From Hanstruepera neustonica (GTDB lineage: Bacteria > Bacteroidota > Bacteroidia > Flavobacteriales > Flavobacteriaceae): a stretch of 64,000 bases of DNA. Location: NCBI RefSeq assembly GCF_002895005.1, contig NZ_POWF01000002.1:1-64000 (forward strand), given 5' to 3'. Under the pieces are notes generated by a model. The model saw only the letters and a list, made by a program, of their open reading frames with translations, was not told the DNA's origin and did no database searches. Below, in pieces: positions 46,174 through 55,512 of this stretch. Numbering within the stretch: position 1 is the stretch's first letter; every line of letters begins with the position of its first letter. A program made the position numbers and the translations under genes.

Positions 46174-46174
46174 T
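46142..46174. terminator. Bidirectional terminator (fabH end and plus-strand unit)
   Basis: aaaaacccgag and ctcgggttttt form an 11-bp stem with T-runs on both strands, 24 bases from the fabH stop codon. Confidence 0.88.
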
Positions 46175-46197
46175 ATTTATTATTTCTTAAGAATTTA

Positions 46198-47208
46198 CTA
46201 CCACCTAATAATCACACTCCCCCAAGTAAATCCGCTACCAAATGCTGCTAGAACAACCGTATCGCCTTCATTAATCTTGCCTTGCTCCCAAGCTTCGGTT
46301 AACGCAATAGGAATGGAAGCCGCCGTCGTATTTCCGTATTTCTGAATATTATTAAATACTTGGTCGTCATTCAATTTAAATTTTTTCTGAATAAATTGGG
46401 CTATTCGCAAATTAGCTTGGTGCGGTATCAACATATCAATATCTTCAACCTGAAGTTTATTTTTCATAAGCCCTTCCATAATCACCTCACTAAACCGAAC
46501 CACCGCATTTTTAAATACAAATTGTCCATTCATATACGGAAAGTAACTTTCATCATTAGGATCATTGTCAGCTATGATGTCATTTACCCAACGTTTGCCC
46601 ATTCCAGGTGCTATCAAAACCAATTCTTCAGCATGCTCACCTTGTGAATGCAAATGAGTTGATAAAATTCCTTTAGTGGTATCCTCTTCACGCGTTAACA
46701 CGGCTGCTCCTGCTCCATCACCAAAAATCACGGATACACCGCGTCCTCTGGTTGTTTTATCCAAACCATGGGAATGTAATTCACTACCAATTACCAGAAC
46801 ATTCTTATACATACCTGTTTTAATAAAATTATCAGCTACAGATAACCCATACACGAAACCAGAACATTGGTTTCTAACATCAAGCGCACCAACAGTTTTT
46901 ATATCTAAAGCATGTTGCACCTGTACCCCAGGTCCTGGAAAGTACATATCTGGACTTAAGGTGGCAAATACTATAAAATCAATATCATCCTTATCTATTC
47001 CGGCGCGTTCAATAGCAACCTTGGCTGCTTCCACACCCATACTAGCCGTGGTTTCACCAGAGTTTGGTTTTACCCAACGTCGTTCTTGAATTCCCGTACG
47101 CTCTTGGATCCATTCGTCGCTGGTATCCATCATTTTAGATAAGTCATCATTGGTAACCACATTATCAGGAACATAATATCCTAGCCCAATTATCTTTGAA
47201 TTGTACAT
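46198..47208 (-). CDS. 3-oxoacyl-ACP synthase III (FabH-like)
   Basis: A 336-residue condensing enzyme of the KAS III family. Catalytic residues are Cys115 (VRNQCSGF), His in IPHQANLRIAQ and Asn in GNTTAASIP. KAS III enzymes start fatty acid chains from acyl-CoA and malonyl-ACP, and some act in secondary metabolism. It stands alone, away from an rpmF-plsX context, so it may be a second FabH-type enzyme or a KAS III of another pathway. A terminator closes the gene. Confidence 0.88.
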   Translation of the reverse strand: MYNSKIIGLGYYVPDNVVTNDDLSKMMDTSDEWIQERTGIQERRWVKPNSGETTASMGVEAAKVAIERAGIDKDDIDFIVFATLSPDMYFPGPGVQVQHALDIKTVGALDVRNQCSGFVYGLSVADNFIKTGMYKNVLVIGSELHSHGLDKTTRGRGVSVIFGDGAGAAVLTREEDTTKGILSTHLHSQGEHAEELVLIAPGMGKRWVNDIIADNDPNDESYFPYMNGQFVFKNAVVRFSEVIMEGLMKNKLQVEDIDMLIPHQANLRIAQFIQKKFKLNDDQVFNNIQKYGNTTAASIPIALTEAWEQGKINEGDTVVLAAFGSGFTWGSVIIRW

Positions 47209-47374
47209 ATTTTAAGTTTAAATAAGTCATGCAATTTAACCATTTAGCACCTAAATAATTTTAAATGTTAATTGCAATCGTTATGCACGCATAACAAATC
47301 AGATTTAAGTTTTCTTAACTTTTTATAGTAAGCTTTTTAAGTATCTTTAAGGCTCTAATTAAAATTCTATTGTC

Positions 47375-49816
47375 ATGAAGCGTATTTTAACTCTTTGTTT
47401 ATTTATTTGTTTTTCCATTGGTTTTTCGCAAGAAAACCTGACGTATCAAAAACCTCATCAAAACATTTTAGAATTAGCCGAAGCGCCTCTTGCCCCAAGT
47501 ATTCGAATGGATAGTAAAGGTGAAAACATTGTGTTTCTATACCGTAGTAACTATAAAACTATTGAAGAACTTTCTGAAACCGAATTGCGTTTAGGTGGTT
47601 TACGGATAAATCCTGTTACAAATATTGGTAGTAGAACAACATATTACACCGATGTAAAAGTCAGGAATGGCAAAAATGGTGATCCAAAACACATTTCAGG
47701 AATGCCTGAAAATGGGCGTTTTGCTAATTTTTCATGGTCGCCTGATCAAGAATTTATGACATTCACCAATACGGTATCTAATGGTGCCGAGCTTTGGTTA
47801 TTGGATGTCCTAAATGCTTCGGTAAAGAAAATAACCGATGCAAATTTAAATGCCAATATGGGTAATCCTGTAACCTGGTTTAAAGACAGTAAGTCAATGT
47901 TGATTAAAATGCTTCCTGAGAATAGAAAACCTTTAATCAACACTAAAGAAGCCATTCCGACAGGGCCAACCATTTCGATTAGTGAAGCTGGCGTAAAAGC
48001 TCAAAATAGAACCTATCAAGATTTACTTAAAAATAAGAATGACGAACATAATTTTGAGCAACTGGCACAATCAGTTATCTACAAAGTAAATTTAGATGGT
48101 TCAAAATCGGTTTGGAAGACAAGCGATATGTATCGTGGTTTATCTTTTTCCCCAAACGGTGAATATGTTATGGTAACCACTATTAAAAAACCTTTTTCAT
48201 ATTTAGTTCCCTATTCTAGATTCCCATTTGCAACAACCATGTACAATAAAAATGGGGACTTTGTTAAAACCATAATCGAAGTGCCTTTAATTGAAGATTT
48301 ACCTAAAGGATTTATGGCAGAACGTGAAGGTAAACGTGATTTTAGATGGCGTGACGACAGACCTGCCACGTTGGTTTGGGCAGAAGTTTTAGACGAAGGA
48401 GACCCTGAAAATGACGTCCCATATCGTGATGAAGTATTTGAACAAGACGCGCCATTTAATGGTCCTGTTAGGTCTATACTAAAAACAAAAGACCGTTTCA
48501 GTGGTATTATTTGGGGAGACAATAATACTGCAATTGCATATGATTATTGGTGGAACACCAGAAATGTAAGAACTTACGTATTCAACCCTTCCAAACCGAG
48601 TGACGTAAACATTTTATTTGACCGAAACTATCAAGACCGTTATAGCGATCCTGGCAGCTTTGTTACAACAAAAAATGCGTTCAATGAATATGTTTTGGAG
48701 CTTGATGGCAATAAGGCCTATTTAATTGGTGATGGATACAGCAAAGAAGGTAAATTTCCATTTATAGATGAATTAGATTTAGAAACCAAAAAAACCAATC
48801 GTTTATATCAATCGCAACTTACTGACAAAGTTGAAGACATATCAAGCGCTTTAGATGCCAAAAAAGGTGAATTCGTTGTTCGTATAGAATCGAAAAATGA
48901 ATATCCTAACTATTACATCAGAAACATTAAAAAGCGTATCGGATTAATCCCTTTAACGCAATTTGAAAATCCGTTTAAAAGCATTCAAGATGTTGAAAAG
49001 CAAGTAATAAACTACAAACGTGATGATGGTTTAGACTTAAGCGCCACACTGTATTTGCCAACCAATTACGAAGCAGGTAAAAAGTACCCAATGATTATGT
49101 GGGCTTATCCGCGTGAGTACAAAGACAAGAACAGTGCAGGTCAAAATACCTCAAACTCCAATGAATTTACGTATCCTTATTACGGTTCTCCTATTTACTG
49201 GGTAACACGTGGTTATGTAGTATTGGATGATGCCTCATTCCCGATAGTAGGTGAAGGTGACGAAGAACCAAATGACAGTTTTATTAAACAATTGGTTGCC
49301 AATGGTAAAGCTGCTATTGACGCTGTTGATGCCATGGGATATATAGACCGAGATCGCGTTGCTGTTGGTGGACATAGTTATGGTGCGTTTATGACTGCCA
49401 ATTTACTATCACATTCCAACTTATTTGCTGCCGGTATTGCCAGAAGTGGGGCTTATAATAGAACTTTGACTCCTTTTGGTTTTCAAAGCGAAGAACGCAA
49501 CTATTGGGAAGCACCAGAGATTTATTACAACATGTCGCCATTTATGCATGCAGACACGATGAAAACACCTTTGCTGTTAATTCATGGTGAAGCTGATAAT
49601 AATTCGGGAACCTATCCTCTTCAAAGTGAACGTTACTTTAATGCGTTAAAAGGATTAGGTGCTCCAGTACGCTTGGTTATGCTGCCAAGAGAAAGTCATG
49701 GTTATGCAGCCAAGGAATCCATTATGCACATGCTTTGGGAACAAGACCAGTGGTTAGAAGAACATGTGAAAAATAAAGCAGAAGTTAATACGCCTGAAGC
49801 AACTATAAAGAATTAA
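47375..49816 (+). CDS. S9 family prolyl oligopeptidase-type peptidase
   Basis: An 813-residue exported serine peptidase with a signal peptide (FSIGFSQ near residue 20), a beta-propeller-like N-terminal half and an alpha/beta hydrolase C-terminal domain. The catalytic triad is Ser668 (GGHSYGAF), Asp741 (HGEADNNSGT) and His775 (ESHGYAAK). S9 peptidases cut short peptides, often after proline, or after acidic residues in the S9D glutamyl group; the exact specificity is open. It is monocistronic and ends at a strong terminator. Confidence 0.92.
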   Translation: MKRILTLCLFICFSIGFSQENLTYQKPHQNILELAEAPLAPSIRMDSKGENIVFLYRSNYKTIEELSETELRLGGLRINPVTNIGSRTTYYTDVKVRNGKNGDPKHISGMPENGRFANFSWSPDQEFMTFTNTVSNGAELWLLDVLNASVKKITDANLNANMGNPVTWFKDSKSMLIKMLPENRKPLINTKEAIPTGPTISISEAGVKAQNRTYQDLLKNKNDEHNFEQLAQSVIYKVNLDGSKSVWKTSDMYRGLSFSPNGEYVMVTTIKKPFSYLVPYSRFPFATTMYNKNGDFVKTIIEVPLIEDLPKGFMAEREGKRDFRWRDDRPATLVWAEVLDEGDPENDVPYRDEVFEQDAPFNGPVRSILKTKDRFSGIIWGDNNTAIAYDYWWNTRNVRTYVFNPSKPSDVNILFDRNYQDRYSDPGSFVTTKNAFNEYVLELDGNKAYLIGDGYSKEGKFPFIDELDLETKKTNRLYQSQLTDKVEDISSALDAKKGEFVVRIESKNEYPNYYIRNIKKRIGLIPLTQFENPFKSIQDVEKQVINYKRDDGLDLSATLYLPTNYEAGKKYPMIMWAYPREYKDKNSAGQNTSNSNEFTYPYYGSPIYWVTRGYVVLDDASFPIVGEGDEEPNDSFIKQLVANGKAAIDAVDAMGYIDRDRVAVGGHSYGAFMTANLLSHSNLFAAGIARSGAYNRTLTPFGFQSEERNYWEAPEIYYNMSPFMHADTMKTPLLLIHGEADNNSGTYPLQSERYFNALKGLGAPVRLVMLPRESHGYAAKESIMHMLWEQDQWLEEHVKNKAEVNTPEATIKN

Positions 49817-49836
49817 GTTTTGAATTTTATTTTTTG

Positions 49837-49870
49837 AAAGCACTATTAAACCGAATAGTGCTTTTTTTTT
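49837..49870 (+). terminator. Intrinsic terminator after the S9 peptidase
   Basis: aaagcactatt and aatagtgcttt pair over 11 bp, loop aaaccg, then a long T-run. Confidence 0.92.
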
Positions 49871-49878
49871 GCTCAAAA

Positions 49879-49930
49879 TGTCACTTTGTCACCTTTTTTG
49901 TCTTGGTACTTTTTTTGTCTATTCGTTGTC
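49879..49930 (+). promoter_or_regulatory. TGTC-repeat region upstream of htpG
   Basis: Five TGTC motifs occur in 52 bases (starting at 49879, 49887, 49899, 49916 and 49927); the first two form TGTCACTT-TGTCACCT. Two T-run+TGTCT blocks follow. Repeats upstream of a heat-shock gene suggest a regulatory site; the binding factor is unknown. Confidence 0.4.
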
Positions 49931-49963
49931 ATAAGTAATAAACACAATTAAAATAGACATATC

Positions 49964-51874
49964 ATGACAAAAGGAAATATTAATGTTTCGGTTGAAAACA
50001 TATTCCCACTCATTAAAAAATTCTTATACAGTGACCACGAAATCTTTTTACGTGAGTTAATTAGTAATGCGACAGATGCAACTCTAAAACTAAAACACTT
50101 AACCAGTATTGGTGAGGCCAAAGTAGAATATGGCAATCCACAAATAGAGGTTAAAATTGACAAAAAAGGCAAAAAACTTCACATCATTGACCAAGGTATT
50201 GGTATGACTGCTGAAGAAGTTGAGAAATACATTAACCAAGTTGCTTTTTCTGGCGCTGAAGAATTCTTGGACAAATATAAAGATGCTGCCAAAGATTCTG
50301 GTATCATCGGTCATTTTGGTTTGGGTTTCTATTCGGCATTCATGGTTGCGAATAAAGTTGAAATTATTACGAAATCATATAAAGATGAACCTGCTGCACA
50401 TTGGACGTGCGATGGATCTCCAGAATTCACTTTAGAACCAGCTGAAAAAACAGAGCGTGGTACTGAAATTATTCTTCATATTACGGAAGACGACAAAGAG
50501 TTTTTAGAAGAGTCACGTATCCGTGAGTTATTGGTGAAATACAATAAGTTTATGCCAGTTCCAATCAAGTTTGGTACCAAAGAAATAAACGATCCAGATT
50601 TCACGCCAAAAACTACAACAGATAAGGACGGTAAAGAAACCACAGAGCCTCATAAAAAAATCACGGTTGATAATATTATCAATAATCCAAATCCAGCTTG
50701 GACCAAGCAGCCAACTGATTTAAAAGATGAAGATTATAATAATTTCTACCGTGAGCTCTACCCGATGCAGTTCGAGGAGCCTTTATTTCACATTCATTTA
50801 AATGTAGACTATCCGTTTAATCTAACGGGAATTCTATATTTCCCAAAAATGACGAATGATTTAAATATTCAACGTGATAAAATTCAGTTATACCAAAACC
50901 AAGTTTTTGTAACTGATAATGTTGAAGGTATCGTTCCAGAGTTTTTAACCATGTTACGCGGTGTAATCGATTCACCAGACATTCCATTAAATGTATCGCG
51001 AAGTTATTTACAAGCCGATGGTGCGGTAAAGAAAATCTCATCTTACATCACACGTAAGGTAGCTGATAAGTTAAAATCATTATTCAATAATAATCGTGAA
51101 GATTTTGAGAAGAAATGGGATGACATTAAGATTGTGATTGAATACGGTATGCTTTCAGAAGAAAAATTCTTTGAAAAAGCCGATGCTTTTGCATTGTACC
51201 CAACAGTTGATGGTAAGTATTACACCTATGATGAATTGTACAATGCTATTAAGGCCAAGCAAACAGATAAAGACGATAAGTTAGTGATTCTTTATGCTTC
51301 TGATACTGACGCACAACACAGTTATATTGAAACTGCTAAAGCCAAAGGTTATGAAGTGCTGTTATTAGATTCACCTATTGTTTCGCATTTGATGCAGAAA
51401 TTAGAAGGTAGTAAAGAAAATATTTCTTTTGCACGTGTGGATGCCGATCATATTGACAACCTCATCAAAAAAGATGATACCAAAATTTCAAAACTTTCAG
51501 AAGACGAAAAGAAACAGTTGGATGAATTATTGAAAGAAGTCATTCCTTCTGAAAAATTCATGGTTCAACTAGAAACTATGGATAGTGATGCGGCTCCGTT
51601 TATGATTACGCAACCAGAGTTTATGCGTCGTATGAAAGAAATGCAGCAAACCGGTGGTGGTGGCATGTTTGGTATGGGTAATATGCCAGAAATGTACAAC
51701 TTGGTTGTTAACACCAATTCTGAATTGGTAGGTGAAATTTTAAATACCAAAACTAAGAAAAAACAAGAGCGTTTAATTAATCAGAGTTTGGACTTGGCAC
51801 GATTAAGTCAAGGGCTTTTGAAAGGTGAAGAGTTGACAAACTTCATTAAGCGAAGTTATGATATGATAAAGTAA
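49964..51874 (+). CDS. htpG: Molecular chaperone HtpG (Hsp90)
   Basis: A 636-residue cytoplasmic Hsp90 chaperone: N-terminal GHKL ATPase (FLRELISNATDA, DQGIGMT, IGHFGLGFYSAFMV), middle domain (NFYRELYPMQFEEP, then NVSRSYLQ) and a C-terminal dimerisation domain. A Gly/Met-rich segment (GGGGMFGMGNMPEMY) lies about 45 residues before the end. It folds and protects client proteins. It is monocistronic between two strong terminators. Confidence 0.97.
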   Translation: MTKGNINVSVENIFPLIKKFLYSDHEIFLRELISNATDATLKLKHLTSIGEAKVEYGNPQIEVKIDKKGKKLHIIDQGIGMTAEEVEKYINQVAFSGAEEFLDKYKDAAKDSGIIGHFGLGFYSAFMVANKVEIITKSYKDEPAAHWTCDGSPEFTLEPAEKTERGTEIILHITEDDKEFLEESRIRELLVKYNKFMPVPIKFGTKEINDPDFTPKTTTDKDGKETTEPHKKITVDNIINNPNPAWTKQPTDLKDEDYNNFYRELYPMQFEEPLFHIHLNVDYPFNLTGILYFPKMTNDLNIQRDKIQLYQNQVFVTDNVEGIVPEFLTMLRGVIDSPDIPLNVSRSYLQADGAVKKISSYITRKVADKLKSLFNNNREDFEKKWDDIKIVIEYGMLSEEKFFEKADAFALYPTVDGKYYTYDELYNAIKAKQTDKDDKLVILYASDTDAQHSYIETAKAKGYEVLLLDSPIVSHLMQKLEGSKENISFARVDADHIDNLIKKDDTKISKLSEDEKKQLDELLKEVIPSEKFMVQLETMDSDAAPFMITQPEFMRRMKEMQQTGGGGMFGMGNMPEMYNLVVNTNSELVGEILNTKTKKKQERLINQSLDLARLSQGLLKGEELTNFIKRSYDMIK

Positions 51875-51895
51875 CTATTTCATTATACTCTTAAC

Positions 51896-51929
51896 AAAAA
51901 AACCACTTCAAAATTGAAGTGGTTTTTTT
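51896..51929 (+). terminator. Intrinsic terminator after htpG
   Basis: An A-run and aaccacttca pair with tgaagtggtt and a T-run, loop aaat; 21 bases after the stop. Confidence 0.92.
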
Positions 51930-52028
51930 GTATTCAGATTTTCAATTGTGCTATTAATATTTCAAATAGTTTAGTGAACTATGAAACTCACATTATTAGT
52001 ATCTTTAGATAAACTAAAAAATTACATT

Positions 52029-52661
52029 ATGAAAAAACTACAAACTTTCACATTATTATTTGCGATTTTGATGTCAACCTCTTTGTTTGCGCAAGAAGTC
52101 GAAGAAAAAGCAAATTCAAAAATTAGTGTTATTGCTTATGGTGGTATTGGCTATGGAATTGTTGATAATGACAATCAATCAAACTATAATCTAAACAGTA
52201 ATTCAGGTGATCTCGTAATTAATTACAAATTTTCCAAAAATTTTGGTGTTGCTACCGGATTAGGTTTAAACCAATTAAGTGGTAACGGATTTAATAGTGC
52301 TGGACAATTTTATCACGAACGTGACTTAATAAAAATTCCATTATTGTTAAGTATCGATCAAAATGTTGGTGACAATTTTAAGGTTTTTGTTTACTTGGGT
52401 CCATATGCTCAAACTATTGTAAATGACGAATATACTTTTGTAAATGCAAAGGTTGAAGATGTTTATGAAGGTTGGAATTTTGGATTTCAATTAGGTCTTG
52501 GCTTTTTATATGATGTCAGTGACAGATTCAGTCTAGGCCTGAATTATTTGGGACAATCTGATTTGTCTAAATTGGAAACCAAAAACAATCAAATCATTAA
52601 TGATGAACAGCGATTGAAAAATCTAAACACAGTTGGTCTCATGTTTATTCTAGATTTCTAA
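52029..52661 (+). CDS. Outer-membrane beta-barrel (porin family) protein
   Basis: The ATG at 52029 gives a 210-residue protein with a clear signal peptide (cleavage after LFAQ, about residue 20). An upstream in-frame start would add 16 unlikely residues. Repeating aromatic/glycine-rich strands and a final aromatic residue (LDF) fit a small outer-membrane barrel. Role unknown. It converges with the M15 peptidase gene. Confidence 0.85.
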   Translation: MKKLQTFTLLFAILMSTSLFAQEVEEKANSKISVIAYGGIGYGIVDNDNQSNYNLNSNSGDLVINYKFSKNFGVATGLGLNQLSGNGFNSAGQFYHERDLIKIPLLLSIDQNVGDNFKVFVYLGPYAQTIVNDEYTFVNAKVEDVYEGWNFGFQLGLGFLYDVSDRFSLGLNYLGQSDLSKLETKNNQIINDEQRLKNLNTVGLMFILDF

Positions 52662-52675
52662 TTTAAAAATGGTAA

Positions 52676-53350
52676 CTACTTAACTTCGAAATCAAAATAC
52701 GTATCCGGAAATGGCTCATTTCTCAACGTAAAATGCCACCATTCTTTAGGGTAGTTTCGAAAACCATATTTTAGCATAACCGCCTGCAATAACTGGCGGT
52801 TTTGTTTTTGTTTTTCTGAAATTTCTGCGTAATCAACCCATGATTCTTCTCCAAAAAAATCATAAGGACTTCCCATATCCAAAGGCTGGAGTGTGTTGGC
52901 ATCGATAATGGTTAAATCCAGAGTACTGCCACGACTATGACCTGAACGCGATGCTATATAACCTTCCTTAAACAGGTTTCGTTTTTGAACACCAGGGTAA
53001 AACTGTTGTTTGTTAATTGTATCATTCAAATCTTTTGCCCAACGCATAAAATGATTGACTGCACGTTGTGGCCTGTAACCATCATAAACCAACAAACACA
53101 AGTTTTGTTGTTGTAGTTCTTCTTGCACCAATTTAAGGGCTTGAGCTGTTGGTTTAGTTATTATAAGAGAATTAGCATGATATCCATCAATAGTGTCCCC
53201 AACAAAATTATGGATACCATAATAGCTCAAATCAACTTCTAGATCGGGAATAACTGATTTAGCATAAACAAAAGTATCTGGCAAGTGATTCTGTTTTGAA
53301 AATGCCAAAAAGAATATCACCAAAACAAAAATGACGAGTTTGTTTTTCAT
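52676..53350 (-). CDS. D-Ala-D-Ala dipeptidase-like M15 peptidase (VanX/DdpX-like)
   Basis: A 224-residue exported zinc peptidase. Zinc ligands are His138 and Asp145 (SGHSRGSTLDL) and His206, with catalytic Glu203 (EWWHF) and Arg93 in YDGYRP. This is the VanX/DdpX arrangement, so the likely activity is hydrolysis of D-Ala-D-Ala or related cell-wall dipeptides in the periplasm. No van regulatory genes are adjacent, so it is more likely for peptidoglycan recycling than resistance. It is divergent from the AlkB gene (31 bases). Confidence 0.9.
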   Translation of the reverse strand: MKNKLVIFVLVIFFLAFSKQNHLPDTFVYAKSVIPDLEVDLSYYGIHNFVGDTIDGYHANSLIITKPTAQALKLVQEELQQQNLCLLVYDGYRPQRAVNHFMRWAKDLNDTINKQQFYPGVQKRNLFKEGYIASRSGHSRGSTLDLTIIDANTLQPLDMGSPYDFFGEESWVDYAEISEKQKQNRQLLQAVMLKYGFRNYPKEWWHFTLRNEPFPDTYFDFEVK

Positions 53351-53381
53351 ACGATAAAAGCTAATTTAGAAAAAAAATACC

Positions 53382-53981
53382 ATGGATTTGTTTTCAACTA
53401 AAAAAACCCATTTAAAACTGCCCGATGCTGAATTAACTTACATCGCTGATTTCTTGCCCAAGAAAAAAGCTGAAAACTTATTTGAATCACTTAAAAAGAA
53501 TACAAATTGGCAGCAGGATACCATTTCCATATTCGGCAAAACATACAACCAGCCCAGGCTAACGGCCTTATTTAATAATACAGGTAAAACATACTCCTAC
53601 TCTAATATCACCATGTATCCGGAAGCATTTTCAAAAGAGTTATTAGAATTAAAACAAACTATAGAAAAAATTTCTAATTCAAAATTCAACTCGATATTGC
53701 TAAATCTCTATCGCAATGGTCAAGATAGTAACGGTTGGCATGCCGATAATGAAAAAGAACTTGGGACTAATCCCACAATTGCATCATTGAGTTTAGGCGC
53801 TGACAGAGTTTTCCATTTTAAACACCGTCAAATCAAATCAGAAAGGCACAAAATAACTTTAGCAAATGGTAGTTTATTAATAATGTCTGGTGCTATGCAG
53901 CACAATTGGTTACATCAGATTCCAAAAACAAAAAAGATTATTAAAGAACGAATTAATCTGACATTTAGACAAATTTATTGA
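53382..53981 (+). CDS. AlkB-like Fe(II)/2-oxoglutarate dioxygenase
   Basis: A 199-residue oxygenase of the AlkB family. Iron ligands are His120 and Asp122 (GWHADNE) and His178 (WLHQIP), and 2-oxoglutarate is bound by arginines in KERINLTFR. It would repair alkylated DNA bases by oxidative demethylation. The order Y-P-E, N-x-Y-R-N-G and HADNE resembles ALKBH2/3-type enzymes. A strong terminator follows the stop codon. Confidence 0.92.
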   Translation: MDLFSTKKTHLKLPDAELTYIADFLPKKKAENLFESLKKNTNWQQDTISIFGKTYNQPRLTALFNNTGKTYSYSNITMYPEAFSKELLELKQTIEKISNSKFNSILLNLYRNGQDSNGWHADNEKELGTNPTIASLSLGADRVFHFKHRQIKSERHKITLANGSLLIMSGAMQHNWLHQIPKTKKIIKERINLTFRQIY

Positions 53982-53988
53982 ACAAAAA

Positions 53989-54017
53989 AAACCGAGGTCC
54001 CTCAACCTCGGTTTAAT
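53989..54017 (+). terminator. Intrinsic terminator after alkB
   Basis: aaaccgaggt and acctcggttt pair over 10 bp with loop ccctca and a short T-stretch. Confidence 0.88.
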
Positions 54018-54348
54018 TTAATTTGCACTTTTATTATGCTGTTAGATTTAGGGTCTCTAGTATCAACGACATAATGCAAATATTAATTAATTAATCCATT
54101 GAACTAAAAAGTATGTCTTTTAGTACACTTCAAATGTAGAATTATATTTTAAAAACAACGTTTAAAGACATTTATTTTCGATGAAATGCGCTTTTTTTTA
54201 ACATTTGAAGTCAAAATATTACATTTTATCGACGAAATGCATAATTTGTAAAATGATTGACAAGTGTTTTAGAGAATAGAATTATATAATAAAAAGCTAT
54301 TTTTACGGTTATTAAAAATATTTCATCAATTAAAAATCTATCATTGAA
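54018..54348. other. 331-base gene-free AT-rich region with repeats
   Basis: No ORF of note. acttcaaatgt (54127-54137) and acatttgaagt (54201-54211) are a perfect 11-bp inverted pair 63 bases apart. A direct repeat TCGA(T/C)GAAATGC occurs at 54178-54189 and 54229-54240, with similar flanks. The region probably holds the promoter of the alpha/beta hydrolase gene; the repeats are candidate regulatory sites. Confidence 0.45.
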
Positions 54349-55275
54349 ATGAGATTATCACTTTTAGTTTTTCTTCTGATTTTTAATTTTATTGGATTCT
54401 CTCAAGAAGGTAATCCTTTGGAAACCGATATTGTCATTAATGAGCACATTGAGGGCTCACTCCTATTGCCCGTAGGCGGACAATCTGATTATTTGGCAAT
54501 CATCATAGCTGGATCAGGACCAACGGATAGAAACGGCAATCAGAATTTTTTAAAAAGTAACAACCTTAAAAAGTTGGCCCAAAGTTTGGCCCAGGAAAAT
54601 ATCGCCAGTTTTCGATATGATAAACGTATTGTAAAACAAATTCGCAAAGGTAATGTGGATAAGAATATCATGTTTGATGATTTTGTAACCGATGCGTCAT
54701 CAGTGATTAACTATTTTTCTGAAAAGAATCAGTTTAAGTCCATTTATGTTATTGGTCACAGCCAAGGAAGTTTAGTTGGCATGATGTCAATTTCAGATGA
54801 AGTTTCTGGTTTTATTTCACTGGCAGGTGCCGGACAATCCATTGATGTGGTTATTACCGAACAGATACAAAAAATGGCACCAGGTCTTACCGAAGATGCC
54901 AAGAAAACCTTTGAAATTCTTAAAAAAGGGGAAACAACAACGGACTACCCTCCTGCTTTAGCTTCGGTTTTTAATATTGACACGCAACCATTTATTTCTA
55001 ATTGGATGCAATACCAACCAAAAGAAATCATTTCTAAAGTAGACATTCCTATTCTCATTGTAAACGGCACCAAAGATCTGCAGGTTTCAGTTGAAGAAGC
55101 CAATCAATTAAAAGAAGCCAATCCAAAGGCACAATTAGTGATTATCGAGAACATGAATCATGTACTCTTTATTATTGAAGGTGATGATTTAGAGAACTCC
55201 AAATCTTACAACGAATCCTTCAGACCCATTTCAACAGATCTTGTAGAAGCTATTTCCAGTTTTATAAAACACTAA
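54349..55275 (+). CDS. Exported alpha/beta hydrolase
   Basis: A 308-residue protein with a signal peptide (cleavage near FSQ, residue 19) and an alpha/beta hydrolase fold: an oxyanion region IIAGSGPTDRNG, nucleophile elbow GHSQGS, an acidic residue in VNGTKDLQV and a terminal His in MNHVLF. It matches the serine aminopeptidase-like S33 group. It would hydrolyse an ester or amide outside the cytoplasm; the substrate is unknown. It is monocistronic with a terminator after it. Confidence 0.88.
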   Translation: MRLSLLVFLLIFNFIGFSQEGNPLETDIVINEHIEGSLLLPVGGQSDYLAIIIAGSGPTDRNGNQNFLKSNNLKKLAQSLAQENIASFRYDKRIVKQIRKGNVDKNIMFDDFVTDASSVINYFSEKNQFKSIYVIGHSQGSLVGMMSISDEVSGFISLAGAGQSIDVVITEQIQKMAPGLTEDAKKTFEILKKGETTTDYPPALASVFNIDTQPFISNWMQYQPKEIISKVDIPILIVNGTKDLQVSVEEANQLKEANPKAQLVIIENMNHVLFIIEGDDLENSKSYNESFRPISTDLVEAISSFIKH

Positions 55276-55301
55276 GCACAACACATTAGGTTTCCTTAAA
55301 G

Positions 55302-55328
55302 AAAAGCATCCCGAGAGGGATGCTTTTA
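55302..55328 (+). terminator. Intrinsic terminator after the alpha/beta hydrolase
   Basis: aaaagcatccc and gggatgctttt pair over 11 bp around loop gaga. Confidence 0.9.
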
Positions 55329-55444
55329 CTTACTAACCAACCAAAAATATGAAATGTTATTGCCTTTTATTAAAGTAACCACACTTTAACTAAAAGTTAG
55401 CTACAATAACAGTTAATATAATTCAATTAGCGTGCCAAACTTGA

Positions 55445-55482
55445 TTTGCATGATAAAAACTTTTGTGATATATTTGTGATAT
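55445..55482 (+). promoter_or_regulatory. Promoter of the SPFH operon with overlapping repeats
   Basis: TTTG (55445-55448) and TATATTTG (55469-55476) are 20 bases apart, a near-perfect Bacteroidota promoter. TTTGTGATAT occurs at 55462-55471 and again at 55473-55482 (period 11), covering the spacer and the -7 element. A palindrome tgatat-N7-atatca (55477-55495) overlaps the second copy. Such overlap is typical of operators for ribbon-helix-helix proteins, and the operon ends in an RHH gene. Confidence 0.6.
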
Positions 55483-55512
55483 CATTTTAATATCATTATA
55501 AATTTTTAAATC

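Noticed and set aside
52676-53350. VanX-like gene as vancomycin resistance
   Set aside because: No vanH, vanA or two-component genes are nearby, and such dipeptidases are common in glycopeptide-insensitive Gram-negatives.
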